Origin: Rhipicephalus microplus
Taxonomy: Eukaryota > Arthropoda > Arachnida > Ixodida > Ixodidae
Assembly (NCBI RefSeq): GCF_043290135.1
Contig: NC_134700.1
Location: forward strand, 159,498,053-159,562,052
Direction of reading: 5' to 3'
Length of the DNA: 64,000 bases
Shown here: in pieces, positions 22,380 to 34,746 of the stretch
How the letters are laid out: each line of letters starts with the position of its first letter
Numbering within the stretch: the first letter of the stretch is position 1
The notes under the pieces: model-generated
Told to the model about the DNA's origin: nothing
The model's database searches: none
Seen by the model: only the letters and a program-made list of their open reading frames with translations
Position numbers and translations under genes: made by a program

Positions 22380-22748
22380 GTTGTATGCGTAAGGTGGTGG
22401 TGTTGCAGCAGGCGGGTTTCGCCTGGCCTGCATGGCCAGCAATTGTTCCGCCTGAGCATCTCCTAAATTTTGAAATTGTCACCACGTGTCAGACAGCTTA
22501 GTGTCTCGCAGGAAGACCAACAAAATTTGTTGCACGTTCCTCCTAGTTGCCGCGGGTCCTTCAGGAAAAATGACGTCATCAACTGTCCAGTGCCTATGAC
22601 AGCCTTTTTGTAAGGTGCGGATCATCGCTGCTCTTTGCACATCAAACTGTGGGCAAAGCCAAATGAATAGTTCAATATCCCCGATGTCCGCAGAAGGCAC
22701 AGAACGGGAAAGCGTCAAAGCCTGCGATCGCAGTATTCTGTACATCAT
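22380..22748 (-). pseudogene. LINE ORF2 C-terminal fragment
   Basis: The minus-strand frame 22,479-22,748 (89 codons) contains DIGDIELFIWLCPQFDVQR and a tail ending FLRDTKLSDTW. This resembles the C-terminal region after the reverse transcriptase in Jockey/I/R1-like tick LINEs, where an (H/F)xxxxCP motif is part of a zinc-binding segment. Downstream on the same strand a 3'-UTR-like stretch runs to about 22,380. The RT itself is missing, so this is a 5'-truncated remnant. It is a different family from the LINE at 45,650-50,673. The family call is from memory. Confidence 0.5.
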
Positions 22749-22887
22749 TTACTTCGTTAGTTCTTCTGTCTGTCTTTGAGCATTCATGAAGTGCATACAA
22801 TTCAGACTACAGGTGGTTAACATACATACCCGCCAATCTATACTTAGCCCCCCCTCTCTCTATCCCTCTCGTCTCTTGTATGGTAGC

Positions 22888-24204
<1,317 letters not shown>

Positions 24205-24490
24205 TAATAATAATAATATTATCTGGAGTTCACATCCAAAAACCGCGATATTGTCACAGATGTTCGAGCCTTGTGAATGAAAGGAGCTGCAGAAGGGGTT
24301 GAAGTGTTTTGTCGAAGAAAGTGAGGATTATGAGGGATGCCGATGTCGAGGGATCCAGAAATTTCCACCATATGTTGTTCTTGAACGCGCACTGTCATTG
24401 CACAGTACAGGGGTATTTCGTCTCCATTGAAATGTGACCACTGCGGCCGAGATCTAACACCATAACTACTGCTTCTCCGCGGTGGACTTT
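24205..24490 (-). mobile_element. Degenerate tRNA-SINE-like copy
   Basis: After AAT repeats the plus strand reads a decayed version of the SINE body in reverse: CCAAAAACCGCGATATTG, ATGAGGGATGCCGATGTCG, GAAATTTCCACCA, TTCTTGAACGCGCAC. A tRNA-like head remnant (GCGGCCGAGATCTAAC) lies near 24,445. It has an AAT tail instead of the GATT tail of the other copies, which suggests a second subfamily. It is strongly diverged and interrupted by unrelated sequence near 24,260-24,325. Confidence 0.6.
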
Positions 24491-25245
24491 GCCGGTAGCC
24501 ATCGAAGACTGCTGTCGAGTCTTTATAACGCTTGCACCCGCAATGCTGTCCTGAAGATCATCAGAAGCAAGGGAGGATGCCTACCACCGCAATGACACCA
24601 TGATCGAAAAAGTCATTCGGTCTCTTATGCTTTCGTCTAAGACGACTTGAAGGCGTAAGCCGTCAGTCTATTTTTTATTTCTCTGTCAACTGTGTTGGCC
24701 CCCCACCCCCCACCACCACCACATCTTTCTGCACCCAACGGGGTGTTCAGAGCCTCCACGATCGGCCCACCTTTGGTCATACGTCAGTGATTACGTCAAT
24801 ATGTAACGTCATGGTTATGTGACGTCATAAGGACACGCGCCATTCGCGCTTTTAAAACATCCCAATGGAAAGTGGTTTCGCGTGTCGACGTGTGCGTTCG
24901 TATCACTGGAAAATCTATTCTCGCTTAACCTACCTCCCCCATTGAGCACGCGTAATAAATTTCAGTCATGAATTGTTTCCCGAGCATAGTATTGAGTTAT
25001 ACAGCATAACGGCCGTAATGCAGGAACTGAATAAGCAAAAGCATGAACGCTTGAGGCGTTCTTTTATAATCTCATCACTTTCGCACGCTCCCTTGCTTTT
25101 CCTTTATTTTTGGCATATAATTTGTGGCCTAACAAGAGCTTCACGGTCTATCAAGGCTGCAAAAGACACTGCCTTAATCGTTTATACGGCGACAAGAAAG
25201 CCTGTGTGACGCAAACATGATACCATGCTTTGTACCCGCATTTCC

Positions 25246-25286
<41 letters not shown>

Positions 25287-27149
25287 TGAATATATCTTAC
25301 AAAGCACGCTACCTGCAGCACTCAAGCGTACCATTTCGCTCAGAACTCATCGCGATCTAATAAAACAAGAGTGAAAGAAGAATGGAAAGTAAGAAACGGA
25401 AGACAGAGAGAGTGAAACAAACCACCAATCTCTTTCTTTTTTTTTTTCTTGATATCTTCTCGTCGGATTGACTTTCGGCATGTCCATGCAGGCAAGATTG
25501 GCGGCCGCGTGCGCTCGATGCCTATGACGCTGAGTTGGGTGAAGACCTTCACTATAATGACCCAGTGGTTCGGTAACGCACGATGCCCGCGCGAAGGCCG
25601 ACGTCGAAGGAAAAGCGCATGTTTATTGCATGGTACACTTAGCTATAACCTCGATGCTCGATTCTGTATCGAGCGTCTTCTCTTACGTGCCGCATGGTCA
25701 TTTGTCGACGTCTTTCCGTTACCGCGTGTGACGTAAGTCGCGTAACAGAATAAAAAAAAACTAAATAAAAAAGAAATTTCGACCGTTGTATTGAGCACCG
25801 TCCATGAGAGCCTGCGTTGTGGCATTCTCGTTGTCAATTTTTTTTTCCTTACCATCTTCTTGGGGGGCATTGCATTGCCTAGGACATTTATTTGAACAGT
25901 TTTTAAGCGCACATATGTGTGTTTCGTAGTATATAGCGAGAGGCAAAAGATGACAGTGCCGAAGCTTCACCTTCGTGTTTTTATTGTTGTTTTTTTGGCT
26001 ACATAAAAATGCGGTGTCAGAACTTGAAAGTTTTGAGAACTTGTACAGTTCAAGGATACGTAAGCTATTCACGGAAAGCCGGAGGAGCATAGCATTTCTT
26101 CGGGTAGCGGCCCCGTCGTGACGACACTGCTGTAACACGTTACTTAAACGAGGCCTTAGCCTTGCGGGTGCACTCGCGTGCGCAGTGGACGCCGAAAGGT
26201 TGCAAGGCTCGCGCTCGTCCTTCGTGCATATGTTTTTGTTTGCAAGTCAATCACCCTCTGCAAAACTCGGTCTTGCTCCTGCGTGAAGACGACGTCAAAA
26301 TAACACAGAGAGAATGGAAAAGCGAATGTAAAAAAGAAATTTAGAGAGGTTAACTGAACGCACGTTCTTTTCTTAGCAAGAGAGCAACTTTGGAAGAAGA
26401 AAAAGGGAGAAAAGACAAACAAAGCTGTATATCGCATTGTGGGTGCCCGGACAGTAGTGTACGGGATGGTAGCAGTGTAATAAAGGAGGTAGAGGGGAAT
26501 AATAACGCGGAAGCTAAAATTTACTGGAGGACAGGGGGTCCGCATATCGACTAACAAAGAGCGATGTCACAGCACCAAATAAAACACTTACAAGCAGACT
26601 AGTGAATGCGATGATCTTCGAATCAGAGGCAGTGGCCTTCGCGTGCCTGCTCGTGCCAGTGAGCGCACGTATAAATGTTAGCCTCTTTTCGTGAAGCGAT
26701 TCGAACGTTCTTTGTTCAGAAAAGATTTGCAGTCGGCCTGTCACGTGCCACGAAGAACTTGTGCGAGGCCAGTTATCCTAGCGCGCAGTTTCTCGCTGCT
26801 GGCAAATGCGACCTTCGCCCTTGTTCCAAGGATATACGGGCAGCACTGAAAGAGATCTCTGTCGTTGTCAGCCGCTATATCTATACAGCTGCGTGGGGCC
26901 GGCATAATGCATTTCACAGTGAACGCGTCTCTAATGCAGCGACGAATATGGGGAAAGAGATCTAAAGTATAACAACCTGAATTGTACAAATGGTGGTGAG
27001 ACATGCAAATAGTCTATAGCCTCCCGCAACTGTTTGGTCCACTGTACGGCGAAACGGAAGGTCATTGACATGTTAGGGAGAAGAAAAAACAAACAAACGT
27101 TGCGCTGATTTACGTGCCAATACTGCATTAGAAAGCTTCAGTGTCTAGT
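24491..27149. other. No gene recognised
   Basis: Contains a (CT)n run at about 25,255-25,283 and several A or T runs. Frames reach 133 codons (26,156-26,557, minus) without domain matches. A CA/C-rich stretch lies near 24,700-24,725. Confidence 0.45.
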
Positions 27150-27510
27150 ACATCATTCAAAAGGAAATATATAGGTGTAACCTTGAGAGACTGGAAGCAA
27201 GCAGGTAGGGTCAGGGAACAAACGAGTCTTAAGGACATCATCACATTATAGTTGAAATTAAAAGTAAGAGATGGGCAGGAAACGTAGCGCGTGGGCTGCA
27301 CAACCGCTTGTCATTTAGAGTAACTCATTGGATTTCGAGAGAATATGGAAGCACGAGGGTAAGGCAGAAAGTTGGATGGGCGAATGACATTAAGAAGTTT
27401 GCGCGTGTAACGTGGCAGCAGCAAGCACAAGACCGGGTTAATTGGCGGAACATCAAAGATGCCTTTGTCCTTCAGTGGGTGTATAGTCAGGCTGATCTTA
27501 GCCGTTTGGC
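27150..27510 (+). pseudogene. Decayed RTE-type LINE ORF C-terminus
   Basis: The plus-strand frame at 27,308-27,577 contains VTHWISREYGSTRVRQKVGW, then WANDIKKFARVTWQQQAQDR and WRNIKDAFVLQW. This is the pattern of the region after the RT in RTE-like tick retroelements, where a GRP-type motif, W..DI..F....W...AQDR and W....EAYV.QW are usual. Upstream, in shifted frames, 27,230-27,307 reads a GRKRSAWAAQ-like trace of the preceding RWAGHVAR-type motif. Frameshifts and stops make it non-functional. Family recognition is from memory. Confidence 0.6.
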
Positions 27511-29010
27511 CTCCAAGTTCTTGCGTCCCTCTACTCTCTGCCTGCTTCCTTCGGTTCACCAGCCGCCTCAGAGTTGAGGCCCAGAAAACTTGAGGGCCCG
27601 CGAAACGAAAACCATCTGATGGACAACATCGACCGAATGTTTGTTGTAGAGGGTTAGACATAACAGAAAAGGAAGCCCAAGTGGTCCGGACGGGGTCGTC
27701 CTTCGTTTTCAAGCGAAGGTAGTGCGGAGTACAAGTAATTATATGCTCAATCTTCTAAAACGGCCGCGAAGCAATTGGCAGTGCACCACAATATCTCTAT
27801 ATTGAGATGGCACCTTAGGTTAGGTTCCTTATGATTAAGGTTGGGGGTGGGGTAGGAATAAAAAACAACAGCAAGCAAAGCCAAGGCCACCTCAAAATAC
27901 CATTCATTGGCCCTCGTGTGTTTATGGTGAACGCTATCATCAACATTATACTCTGCGCCCACTCCTCGAGTGAACTACAGAAGTAGCATGGCCGGCGAGG
28001 TCGGAATACTTGAGGACCCCGTGCCTGTTGCTTAGAAAAGAGACGTTTAGTTATGCGTCGTTCACTAGGCATATTACACTGCTTATGGTGCATAGCAATA
28101 TATTCGTACACTTTGATAAAAACGAAAAAGTGCGGGAGCAATGTCTTGAAAAAGTGCAAAAACAGCGTCAAGCGATATTTCCAGCAGCGCTTTCAAGTTA
28201 TGAAATCCTGCACGTGGTAGAAAATTGTGAGAACTGGGAGATCCTCGAGTTGTTCTTGCGTTTAGCTATGTGCAAAAAGGTGCGCGTTAAGAATACTCTT
28301 CAGCGAGCTGGCTATCAAGTACTGATAACTCGGATGACGCGCTTTACGTTTTGGTTAGCTCAAATGGGTGTTTCACAAAAGACGTACCACGTGACACTTT
28401 TCAACCAGACTCTTTGCGTTTTTATATGGTCATCAGTGTCATAAAAAAAAAGAAAAGAAAACGGAAGCTGAACGTTATCATAAGTTTGTAAGTACTTCGA
28501 AGGAGCATTATTGACTTAATTGCTGGCCCTGATTGCAATGTATAGCTATACTACAGCGATTCAAAAGCGGTTTTAAGATGTTTGACGCGTATGATTGCTC
28601 TTCACAATCATGTCCGCTGACTATTAGACGAATAGACGCCTAACACAATGTTGAATCTTTCTCGTTCTATAAGGCCCACTCAAACTGCAAAGTAACTATC
28701 AAAAGTACAGAATGTGAGGCATGCACTTCGGTGTAAAGTTACTAGAATCATGGTCGCCCCGGTGCACAAAGTAGCTAGTTTTCCCGTGTGCACCTCGATG
28801 TGCTGATGTCTAAAACAGTCTCCTTGCGGAAACTAGAATTCTCAAATCTCGTTCCCTGCCGTGCACCATGCGCTCCATCACCGGAGCCATGTTTCTTAAA
28901 TTCAGTTCATAACATTCGCACTGCCTAAAAAGTCGACAAAGCCGTATGGTGTGCGCACAATATTTTTTTTTTCACGTGTATTCTCTTGCTATACTCTTCT
29001 CCACTTGTTG
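27511..29010. other. No gene recognised; one 144-codon frame
   Basis: The frame 28,010-28,444 (plus) begins at ATGCGTCGTT-like sequence with no recognisable domain; its product would be mixed basic and hydrophobic without a signal peptide or repeats. It has no homologous copy in the window, so it is left unannotated as a gene. The rest is AT-rich and featureless. Confidence 0.35.
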
Positions 29011-29217
29011 ACGTCTCAATTCTTTTTATCCCGGCTGCGGCGGCTGCATTTCCGATGGAGGCGGAAGTGTTGTAGGCCCGTGTACTCAGATTCGGGTGCA
29101 CGTTAAAGAACCCCAGGTGGTATAAATTTCCGGAGCCCTCCACTACGGCGTCTCTCATAATCATATAGTGGTTTTGGGACGTTAAACCCCACATATCAAT
29201 CAACGTCTCAATTCTTT
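29011..29217 (+). mobile_element. Head-truncated SINE with perfect 15 bp target-site duplication
   Basis: ACGTCTCAATTCTTT at 29,011-29,025 and 29,203-29,217 is an exact 15 bp direct repeat. Between them lies only the 3' ~175 bp of the SINE: from TCCCGGCTGCGGCGGC, just after the B box, to the ATCA tail. The tRNA head with both promoter boxes is missing. The intact duplication shows that the loss happened during insertion, as with incomplete LINE-type reverse transcription, not by later deletion. Confidence 0.92.
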
Positions 29218-30443
29218 GTCTCTTGTTCTCTCTTTAATTCCTGAGATGAGTAGCCTTTCAGACATAGAAATGGCAAAATTTTACCATATACCAAAGGGAG
29301 GGTTAACGGCCAATAGTGTTTTTAACGCCACGCTCCGCTTCGGATCACGGGTGCGCGGGAGATTCAGAATACAGATAGAGATTTAAAAAGTATATAAACA
29401 AGAAGGATAAACCAGCGAAGGTTCCATCACTGTGAACAATGACGGCATTACCCATTCTCACTGTTTCTGTGCTATATTTGCGGAATATGGCGCCTTTGTC
29501 CCACTCTCACCCAACCTTTATCTGTAAGATCAACACCGTGCTAAGTGAGCCCCATTTAGTTGCTGAAAGAATAAACATTCACATGATTATTCAACAAAAT
29601 TATTGTAAAGTGAGCAAGCTGGCTCACACGAGCAAGCTGACCGCCCCAAAATTATGAAAGCGCTTCTTTATATACAACCGTGAGCTCATCGACCGAGAGG
29701 AAATAATTCTAATGGGAACTTTAACGAAGCCTTGCTGTGTGTGTGTTGCTCCAGTTGGCGTGCACCACATGCGAAGATTTTCCCGTGCGCATTTATTAAG
29801 TCAGTCACGCACCACTAAGGAAAGACAATGTTGCATGTCAAAGTTTGTGGGGTAGTTGTCGAACGTATGTGCAGATGACGTCACTATACACTCACTAGCG
29901 TATCGAACGTGGTGTAGGGGTTCATTGTGGTGAAATGTAGCCCCCGATACTCCCCACACAGGATTTAAAAAATGAACCGTTCTGGCCTTTGAGCCCCCGT
30001 GGTGTACATACACCTATGACGCTGCACCTGTGGCGTTGTTGACTGAAAGCAAATGTCCTGGCCCCTTACAGCACCTTACGTAGCTTCGTCCTTGGTATAA
30101 AATAACTTTGTACTTACATAGCGGAGGTAACCAAGCCTCCGAGATGGGTGACGCGGCTGCACGCTGCAACAGGTCATGGTGGCAACCTTGGCTGTCATGT
30201 CGGAGAAACGCGGCGCTTAGCGGCCGCGAGACATTGACACGAAGAAGGTCGCGATAACCTCGAACGCCAGCGGTAGGCACCGTGGAATTCGTCCGAAAGC
30301 TAAGCGCACGAAGGGCAGTGTGCACTGCGTACGCAGGAACCTTTGAATCAGTTGCGTGAAATGCGTGCGCCGATCAAGGTACATACAACTTGTAGCGAAG
30401 GCTGCATAGTGTCCCATACGTTCAGAAAATGGTGGCTGCTCAG
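29218..30443. other. No gene recognised; possible minus-strand exon
   Basis: On the minus strand a frame open from about 30,379 down to 30,118 ends at a strong splice-donor-like CTAT|GTAAGTAC (about 30,109-30,122). It lacks an in-frame ATG, and no domain is recognisable. The rest has no supported feature. Confidence 0.35.
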
Positions 30444-32683
30444 CTGGATGGATGGATGGATGCTATGAGCGTCCCCTTTATAACGGGGTGGTGACAAGTA
30501 TGCCACCAGGCTCGACAAAAAAAAACCTTTTTTTCTTTTTTGATGTTGGCCTAATGCCTCTACTTCGATAAATTCTATCTTAATGGAAAAAAAGGTAAAT
30601 TTTCAGCTTAAGTTCTCTGCCATTTACGGCACAATGTCCATATTTTATTTTTCCAATATTTATTTTTGTCCTTTCTCTCTAATTTTCTGCCACCAATACT
30701 CTAACCGTCTCTTACTTATTTCAATCGCGGGTGTGTTCAGCTTTCCATTGTTGTCCCTAAAACCCAAGGCTTCCTGTAGGCTCGTGCCCAAACGTACACC
30801 TGGGTGGATATCTCCACATTCAATCAGAACATGCTCCGCCGTTTCCTTATCCTTCCCGCAGCATGTGCATTGTTCTTCTTCTTTACTGAATCTTGCTTTA
30901 TAACTACGCGTTCTAAGGCAACCAGATCTCGCTTCAAACAGTAAAGCGCTTCCCCTTGAATTATCGTAAAATGCCTCCCTCCTTATTTCATTTTTGCCCT
31001 TTCGGTAGTTACTCAAAGCCGGTTTTTTCTCCATAGCTGTCATCCAGTAAATCCTCTCCGCCTCCCTGACTTTTCCCTTAACGCTCTTTGTTGACATATG
31101 GCTTACAATACCAGCCGTATATTTACTAGTGAGTCTTCTAGTTCTTTTTCTCCACTGTGTGTCCACGCTCTTCCTATACAAATAACGGAACACCTTCTCT
31201 GCCCATCTACTCTCCTTCATATTTCTTAGCCTTTCTTCGAACCTTATTTTGCTCTGCGCTTCCCTCGCCTCAAAACCTGCCCACCCCATATCGCCCTTTA
31301 CAGCCTCGTTTGTCGTCTTCCCGTGAGCACCCAATGCGAGGCGTCCCACAGTCCTTTGATTTACATCCATTCCCGATTGCACCTCTGCCCTCATGCACAC
31401 CACTGAGTTCCCAAAAGTAAGCCCTGGAACCATTACACCCTTCCACAGACCTCGAAGCACCTCATACCTATTGTATCCCCACAACGCTCTGTGCTTCATT
31501 ATTACCGCATTCCTCTTTCCTTTTGCTGCCGAGGCTTTTTCCTGTACCTCCATGTATCTATCACTCTCATTTACCCATACTCCTAGGTACTTGTATTCGC
31601 TTACCCTCGGTATTTCTTGGCCTTGTATGGACACCGTCTGATCACAGGGATCATTGAATACCATCAATCCACACTTCGTTACACTGAATCCTAGTCCAAG
31701 AGCTTCACCTTCCCTTCCGCATATATTCGCCAGCTGCTGTATATCATCTCGACTGTCCGCAAATAAGACGATATCGTCCGCATAAAATAAAACTGGAAGC
31801 TTCTGCTCAATCATCATGCCGCCCTGTTTGTGTGACAGATTAAAACCAATGTTGCTACCTTCTAGCGCTTTTTCCATACTCACCATGTACAGCATGAATA
31901 ACAGCGGGGACAAAGGACATCCCTGTCTCAGACCCTTGCTAACCTCAACGTTCTCTTTGCTACGCATTCCTTCCCACTCTATGCAAACTGTATTTTCTCG
32001 GTATATCTCCCTCAAAAGCTGTATACAGTCGTCGCCCATGCCCATTCCTTTCAATATATCCCACAAAATTTCCTGGTTAACGTTGTCGTATGCCCCAGTG
32101 ATGTCTAGAAAAGCCACGTACAAGGGCCTATTCTCTATTTTAGATATTTCTATACACTGAGTGAGAACAAACAGGTTATCGTCTAACCGCCTGTCGACTC
32201 GAAATCCGTTCTGAAGTTCTCCCAAAATATCGTTATGTTCGGCCCATGTTTCTATTTTCATTTTTACTGCTTGCATCGCCAACCTGTATAGTACCGATGT
32301 AATGGTTAGTGGTCTATACGAGCGAATCTTGTCCTTTTCTCCCTTGCCTTTATAGATTAAGTTCATTCTACTTTGTCGCCAACTGTCCGGTATTTGTCCG
32401 TCCTTTAAGCTTTTTTCTATTGCTTTTAACAATGCTTCTTTAGTGTTATGTCCTAGTTCGTTAATGAGGCTAACGGGAATCCCATCTAAACCCGCGGCAG
32501 TGCGCTTTGGAATTTTTCCTTCGGCCTTTTTCCAGTTGAAATTATCAAGTACTAGCTCTTCCTCTGTTGCTTTCTCCGCCACACTTTTACTCACCGGGGA
32601 GATCCCCTGGCCGCTCTTTTGAAACGAATCTGCTGTTACCTTTTGGATGTAACCTAGCGCTTCGTACCCTTCCAATTGATTTC
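30444..32683 (-). mobile_element. LINE copy A, 5'-truncated, minus strand
   Basis: Collinear with 48,434-50,673 of the longer LINE copy over about 2.24 kb. At the 3' side it shares the whole 3' UTR and ends in the same CATCC tandem tail (TGGATGGATGG on the plus strand at 30,444). At the 5' side homology stops abruptly at 32,683 within the linker between endonuclease and RT. Truncation of this kind is usual for LINE insertion. I found no clean target-site duplication. The few substitutions and lack of frame-breaking indels indicate a young insertion. Confidence 0.93.
30660..32683 (-). pseudogene. LINE ORF2 fragment: RT and C-terminal zinc motif
   Basis: An uninterrupted frame covers the reverse transcriptase (AAGLDGIP, SYRPLTITS, YVAFLDITGAYDNV, RQGCPLSPLLF, FYADDIVLFAD) and the C-terminal CTCCGKDKETAEHVLIEC motif. 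The endonuclease and the whole of ORF1 are missing. The frame happens to stay open for 36 further codons into the 5' flank, giving a 709-codon frame to 32,789, but those residues are not LINE-derived. It keeps the canonical RQGCPLSP motif that the longer copy has lost. It differs from the longer copy at roughly ten residues in about 660. Without an endonuclease or 5' UTR it should not be mobile. Confidence 0.92.
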
Positions 32684-33185
32684 TGCTGTTCATGGCGCTT
32701 AGCGCCATCTGTGTGAGGAAGAAACACTTTCGGGGGAACAAAAAAATTACGCAGATATGACGTAATAGCTGGTAAGCAAGTGACGCCATTTTGTATGCGC
32801 TAGCACAAAATTTGATCTCAATTTAGGTTTCGTAGGCCTGTGATCGCTGAGGACTCGTGCTAAGGCGATCGCCGGCGAGTCCTTCACGAGTGCGCTTCAA
32901 CTCAACGCCGACCAATTCAATGCCGACTCATCACTATAGACAGTGATGTTTAAGTGCACTACCGTTCACCTTGCCTCGGTTTTACAAGCAAATTTCTTCT
33001 TCGAACTTCTATTCGGCGTTCGTGGCATTTTCTACCAATGGATTAAAACAACCAACAGTGCATACCTGTCATACCTAACGCATTGCTTATTTGCTTCACA
33101 CATTCGCAAGTTCTTTAGTATGCACACTGCTTGTGTTCTTCAGTTTTACCAGCAAGAAATAACCCCTAGTCGCGCCCAAATTATG
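32684..33185. other. Gap between LINE copy A and the gypsy element
   Basis: No coding region. A 17 bp palindrome, ATGGCGCTTAGCGCCAT (32,692-32,708), lies 9 bases from the LINE 5' junction. The rest has no recognised repeat. Confidence 0.5.
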
Positions 33186-33189
33186 ATAT

Positions 33190-33354
33190 TGTTACGAGGC
33201 AGTGGGCATGGCTCTACCGTCGTGGACAACAAATCGATGAAAAAGAAGTGGACTCGCCGCGCGAGAGACTGGCAGCTCTGAAGCGTCACTTTTACATGTA
33301 AATATAGGAAATACGCTCATTTCTCTCTTCCGTGTGTTTGCGATCCCCGTAACA
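33190..33354 (+). repeat. 5' LTR of the gypsy element
   Basis: 165 bp, identical by eye to the 3' LTR. The terminal inverted bases are TGTTACG and CGTAACA. A TATA-like GTAAATATAGG lies at about 33,297-33,307. The LTR is expected to hold the promoter and polyadenylation signals; no AATAAA is present. Confidence 0.95.
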
Positions 33355-33357
33355 AAT

Positions 33358-33376
33358 TGGTGGGAGTGCTGGGTAA
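33358..33376 (+). promoter_or_regulatory. Putative primer-binding site
   Basis: TGGTGGGAGTGCTGGG starts three bases after the LTR. A PBS begins with TGG because tRNAs end in CCA, and the position fits. The matching tRNA was not identified, so this rests on position and the first three bases. Confidence 0.5.
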
Positions 33377-33429
33377 CGAAGCGCCATACAACGGAGCTCC
33401 GCAGTGGTCGTCAAATCGGAGTTTCCGTG

Positions 33430-34716
33430 ATGGAACACGGGACTGATCCCACGGCCACCTCTCCATCGGCCTCGGCGACGCCCGCACCATCCACGGCAAC
33501 GCCTCCACTGGCCCCACCCCCACCCACGTACGTGCTGACGCATCCGAAGCATCCTGGAACGTTCTGCGGTACGGACGAAGTTGATGTCGACGACTGGATA
33601 GCCGACTACGAACGCACCAGTGCTCTCAACCGGTATGATCCGACTCTTATGCTGGCCAATGTGCTGTTTTACCTGAAAGGCACGGCCAAAGTCTGGTACG
33701 AGAACCATGAGGAGGAGATCGGCAGTTGGGACACCTTCAAGGAAAAGCTTCGCGACTTATTTGGGAAGCCCATCGGTCGAAAGGCGGCTGCAAAGAAGGA
33801 GTTGTCTATACGTGCTCAGACGTCCACAGAGCCGTATATTTCATATATACAGGACGTGCTGGCTCTCTGTCGTAAAGTTGACAACGACATGTCGGAGTCT
33901 GACAAGGTTGGCCACGTCCTCAAGGGCATAGCGGACGACGCGTTCAACCTGCTAATGTGCCGGAACTGTGCGACCGTCGACGAAATTATTGAGGAATGCC
34001 GGCGTTTTGAACTGGCCAAAAGCAGGCGGATTTCAAGATCATTTACTCGACTGCCGAACACCGCAGCGACGTCCTCCTGCGAAGATGGACTGTCCTCTCA
34101 TCGGCAGTCTTCACCAGCGTCTGAAATTACGCGAATTGTCCGGCGGGAAATCGAAGCAATTACACCTACTCTTCCCGCCAACGGCCACGTCGATTTGCAA
34201 GTACCTCAGGTTTGCTTGGTACAGTCGATTGTGCGGGAAGAACTGAGCAATTTGGGCTTCGATGTCTGCGCCGTTGCTCAGTCTCGACCAATTGGCTTCC
34301 GTTCAAGGTCGCCGCCTCGCCCCAGGTCACCACCCCAAGAAAGGTCTTATCCACGCTCTCGCAATCCGGCCGAATGGAGAACTGCGGATGATCGGCCGAT
34401 CTGCTTTAACTGCCGCCGCATAGGTCACGTCGCACGGTATTGCCACAACCATTGGTCTTCGTCCCGAAACCAGTATAACACTGCTCGCCGCACCGATAGC
34501 TACCGTCGTTTCCAGCCTCCTGAGCCGATCGCCGACAACTACCGCCGGCCTCTGCCCGTCGATTCCTACGCCTGCGATGCCCCTGATACGCAGCACAGCC
34601 GCTCACCGTCGCCTCGACGTCACCAGTCTCGTTCGCCGCCAGGACGTCGCCCGTCGTCCCCTTCTCCTCTACGACGACGCCCGACCTCCCCGCTCAATTC
34701 TCACCAGGGAAACTAA
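33430..34716 (+). CDS. gag: Gag polyprotein of the gypsy element
   Basis: 428 codons from the ATG at 33,430, which has G at -3 and +4. The open frame extends upstream into the LTR, but that part would have to start within the LTR. The N-terminus is Pro/Ala/Thr-rich. A retrotransposon Gag capsid-type region (about residues 35-200) includes DDWIADYERTSALNRYD, FYLKGTAKVWYENHE and WDTFKEKLRDLFG. A CCHC zinc knuckle is at residues 325-338 (C-X2-C-X4-H-X4-C), and an Arg/Ser/Pro-rich tail follows. Gag should form the virus-like particle and bind element RNA. The stop codon at 34,714 directly follows a slippery heptamer, so a share of ribosomes should continue into Pol. No stop or frameshift interrupts it. 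Confidence 0.95.
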   Translation: MEHGTDPTATSPSASATPAPSTATPPLAPPPPTYVLTHPKHPGTFCGTDEVDVDDWIADYERTSALNRYDPTLMLANVLFYLKGTAKVWYENHEEEIGSWDTFKEKLRDLFGKPIGRKAAAKKELSIRAQTSTEPYISYIQDVLALCRKVDNDMSESDKVGHVLKGIADDAFNLLMCRNCATVDEIIEECRRFELAKSRRISRSFTRLPNTAATSSCEDGLSSHRQSSPASEITRIVRREIEAITPTLPANGHVDLQVPQVCLVQSIVREELSNLGFDVCAVAQSRPIGFRSRSPPRPRSPPQERSYPRSRNPAEWRTADDRPICFNCRRIGHVARYCHNHWSSSRNQYNTARRTDSYRRFQPPEPIADNYRRPLPVDSYACDAPDTQHSRSPSPRRHQSRSPPGRRPSSPSPLRRRPTSPLNSHQGN

Positions 34717-34746
34717 GCGGTGCAGCTCTTGGAGGTGAAGCTGCAT
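34707..34746 (+). promoter_or_regulatory. -1 ribosomal frameshift signal (gag-pol)
   Basis: G GGA AAC (34,707-34,713) is phased on the Gag codons as X XXY YYZ and is followed at once by the TAA stop. After a 6-base spacer (34,714-34,719), 34,720-34,727 and 34,739-34,746 form an 8 bp stem (one G-U pair) around an 11-base loop. Pol is open in exactly the -1 frame across this point. Heptamer, spacer and stem match the classical viral and retroelement frameshift design. Efficiency cannot be judged from sequence. Confidence 0.85.

Noticed and set aside
32684..32789. Extra 36 N-terminal codons of the minus-strand LINE frame
   Set aside because: They come from the flanking DNA beyond the truncation point and have no match in the full-length copy.
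33334..33429. Upstream start for Gag inside the LTR/leader
   Set aside because: The frame is open, but the first codons lie in the LTR and primer-binding region. The ATG at 33,430 has better context and begins the Gag-like sequence.
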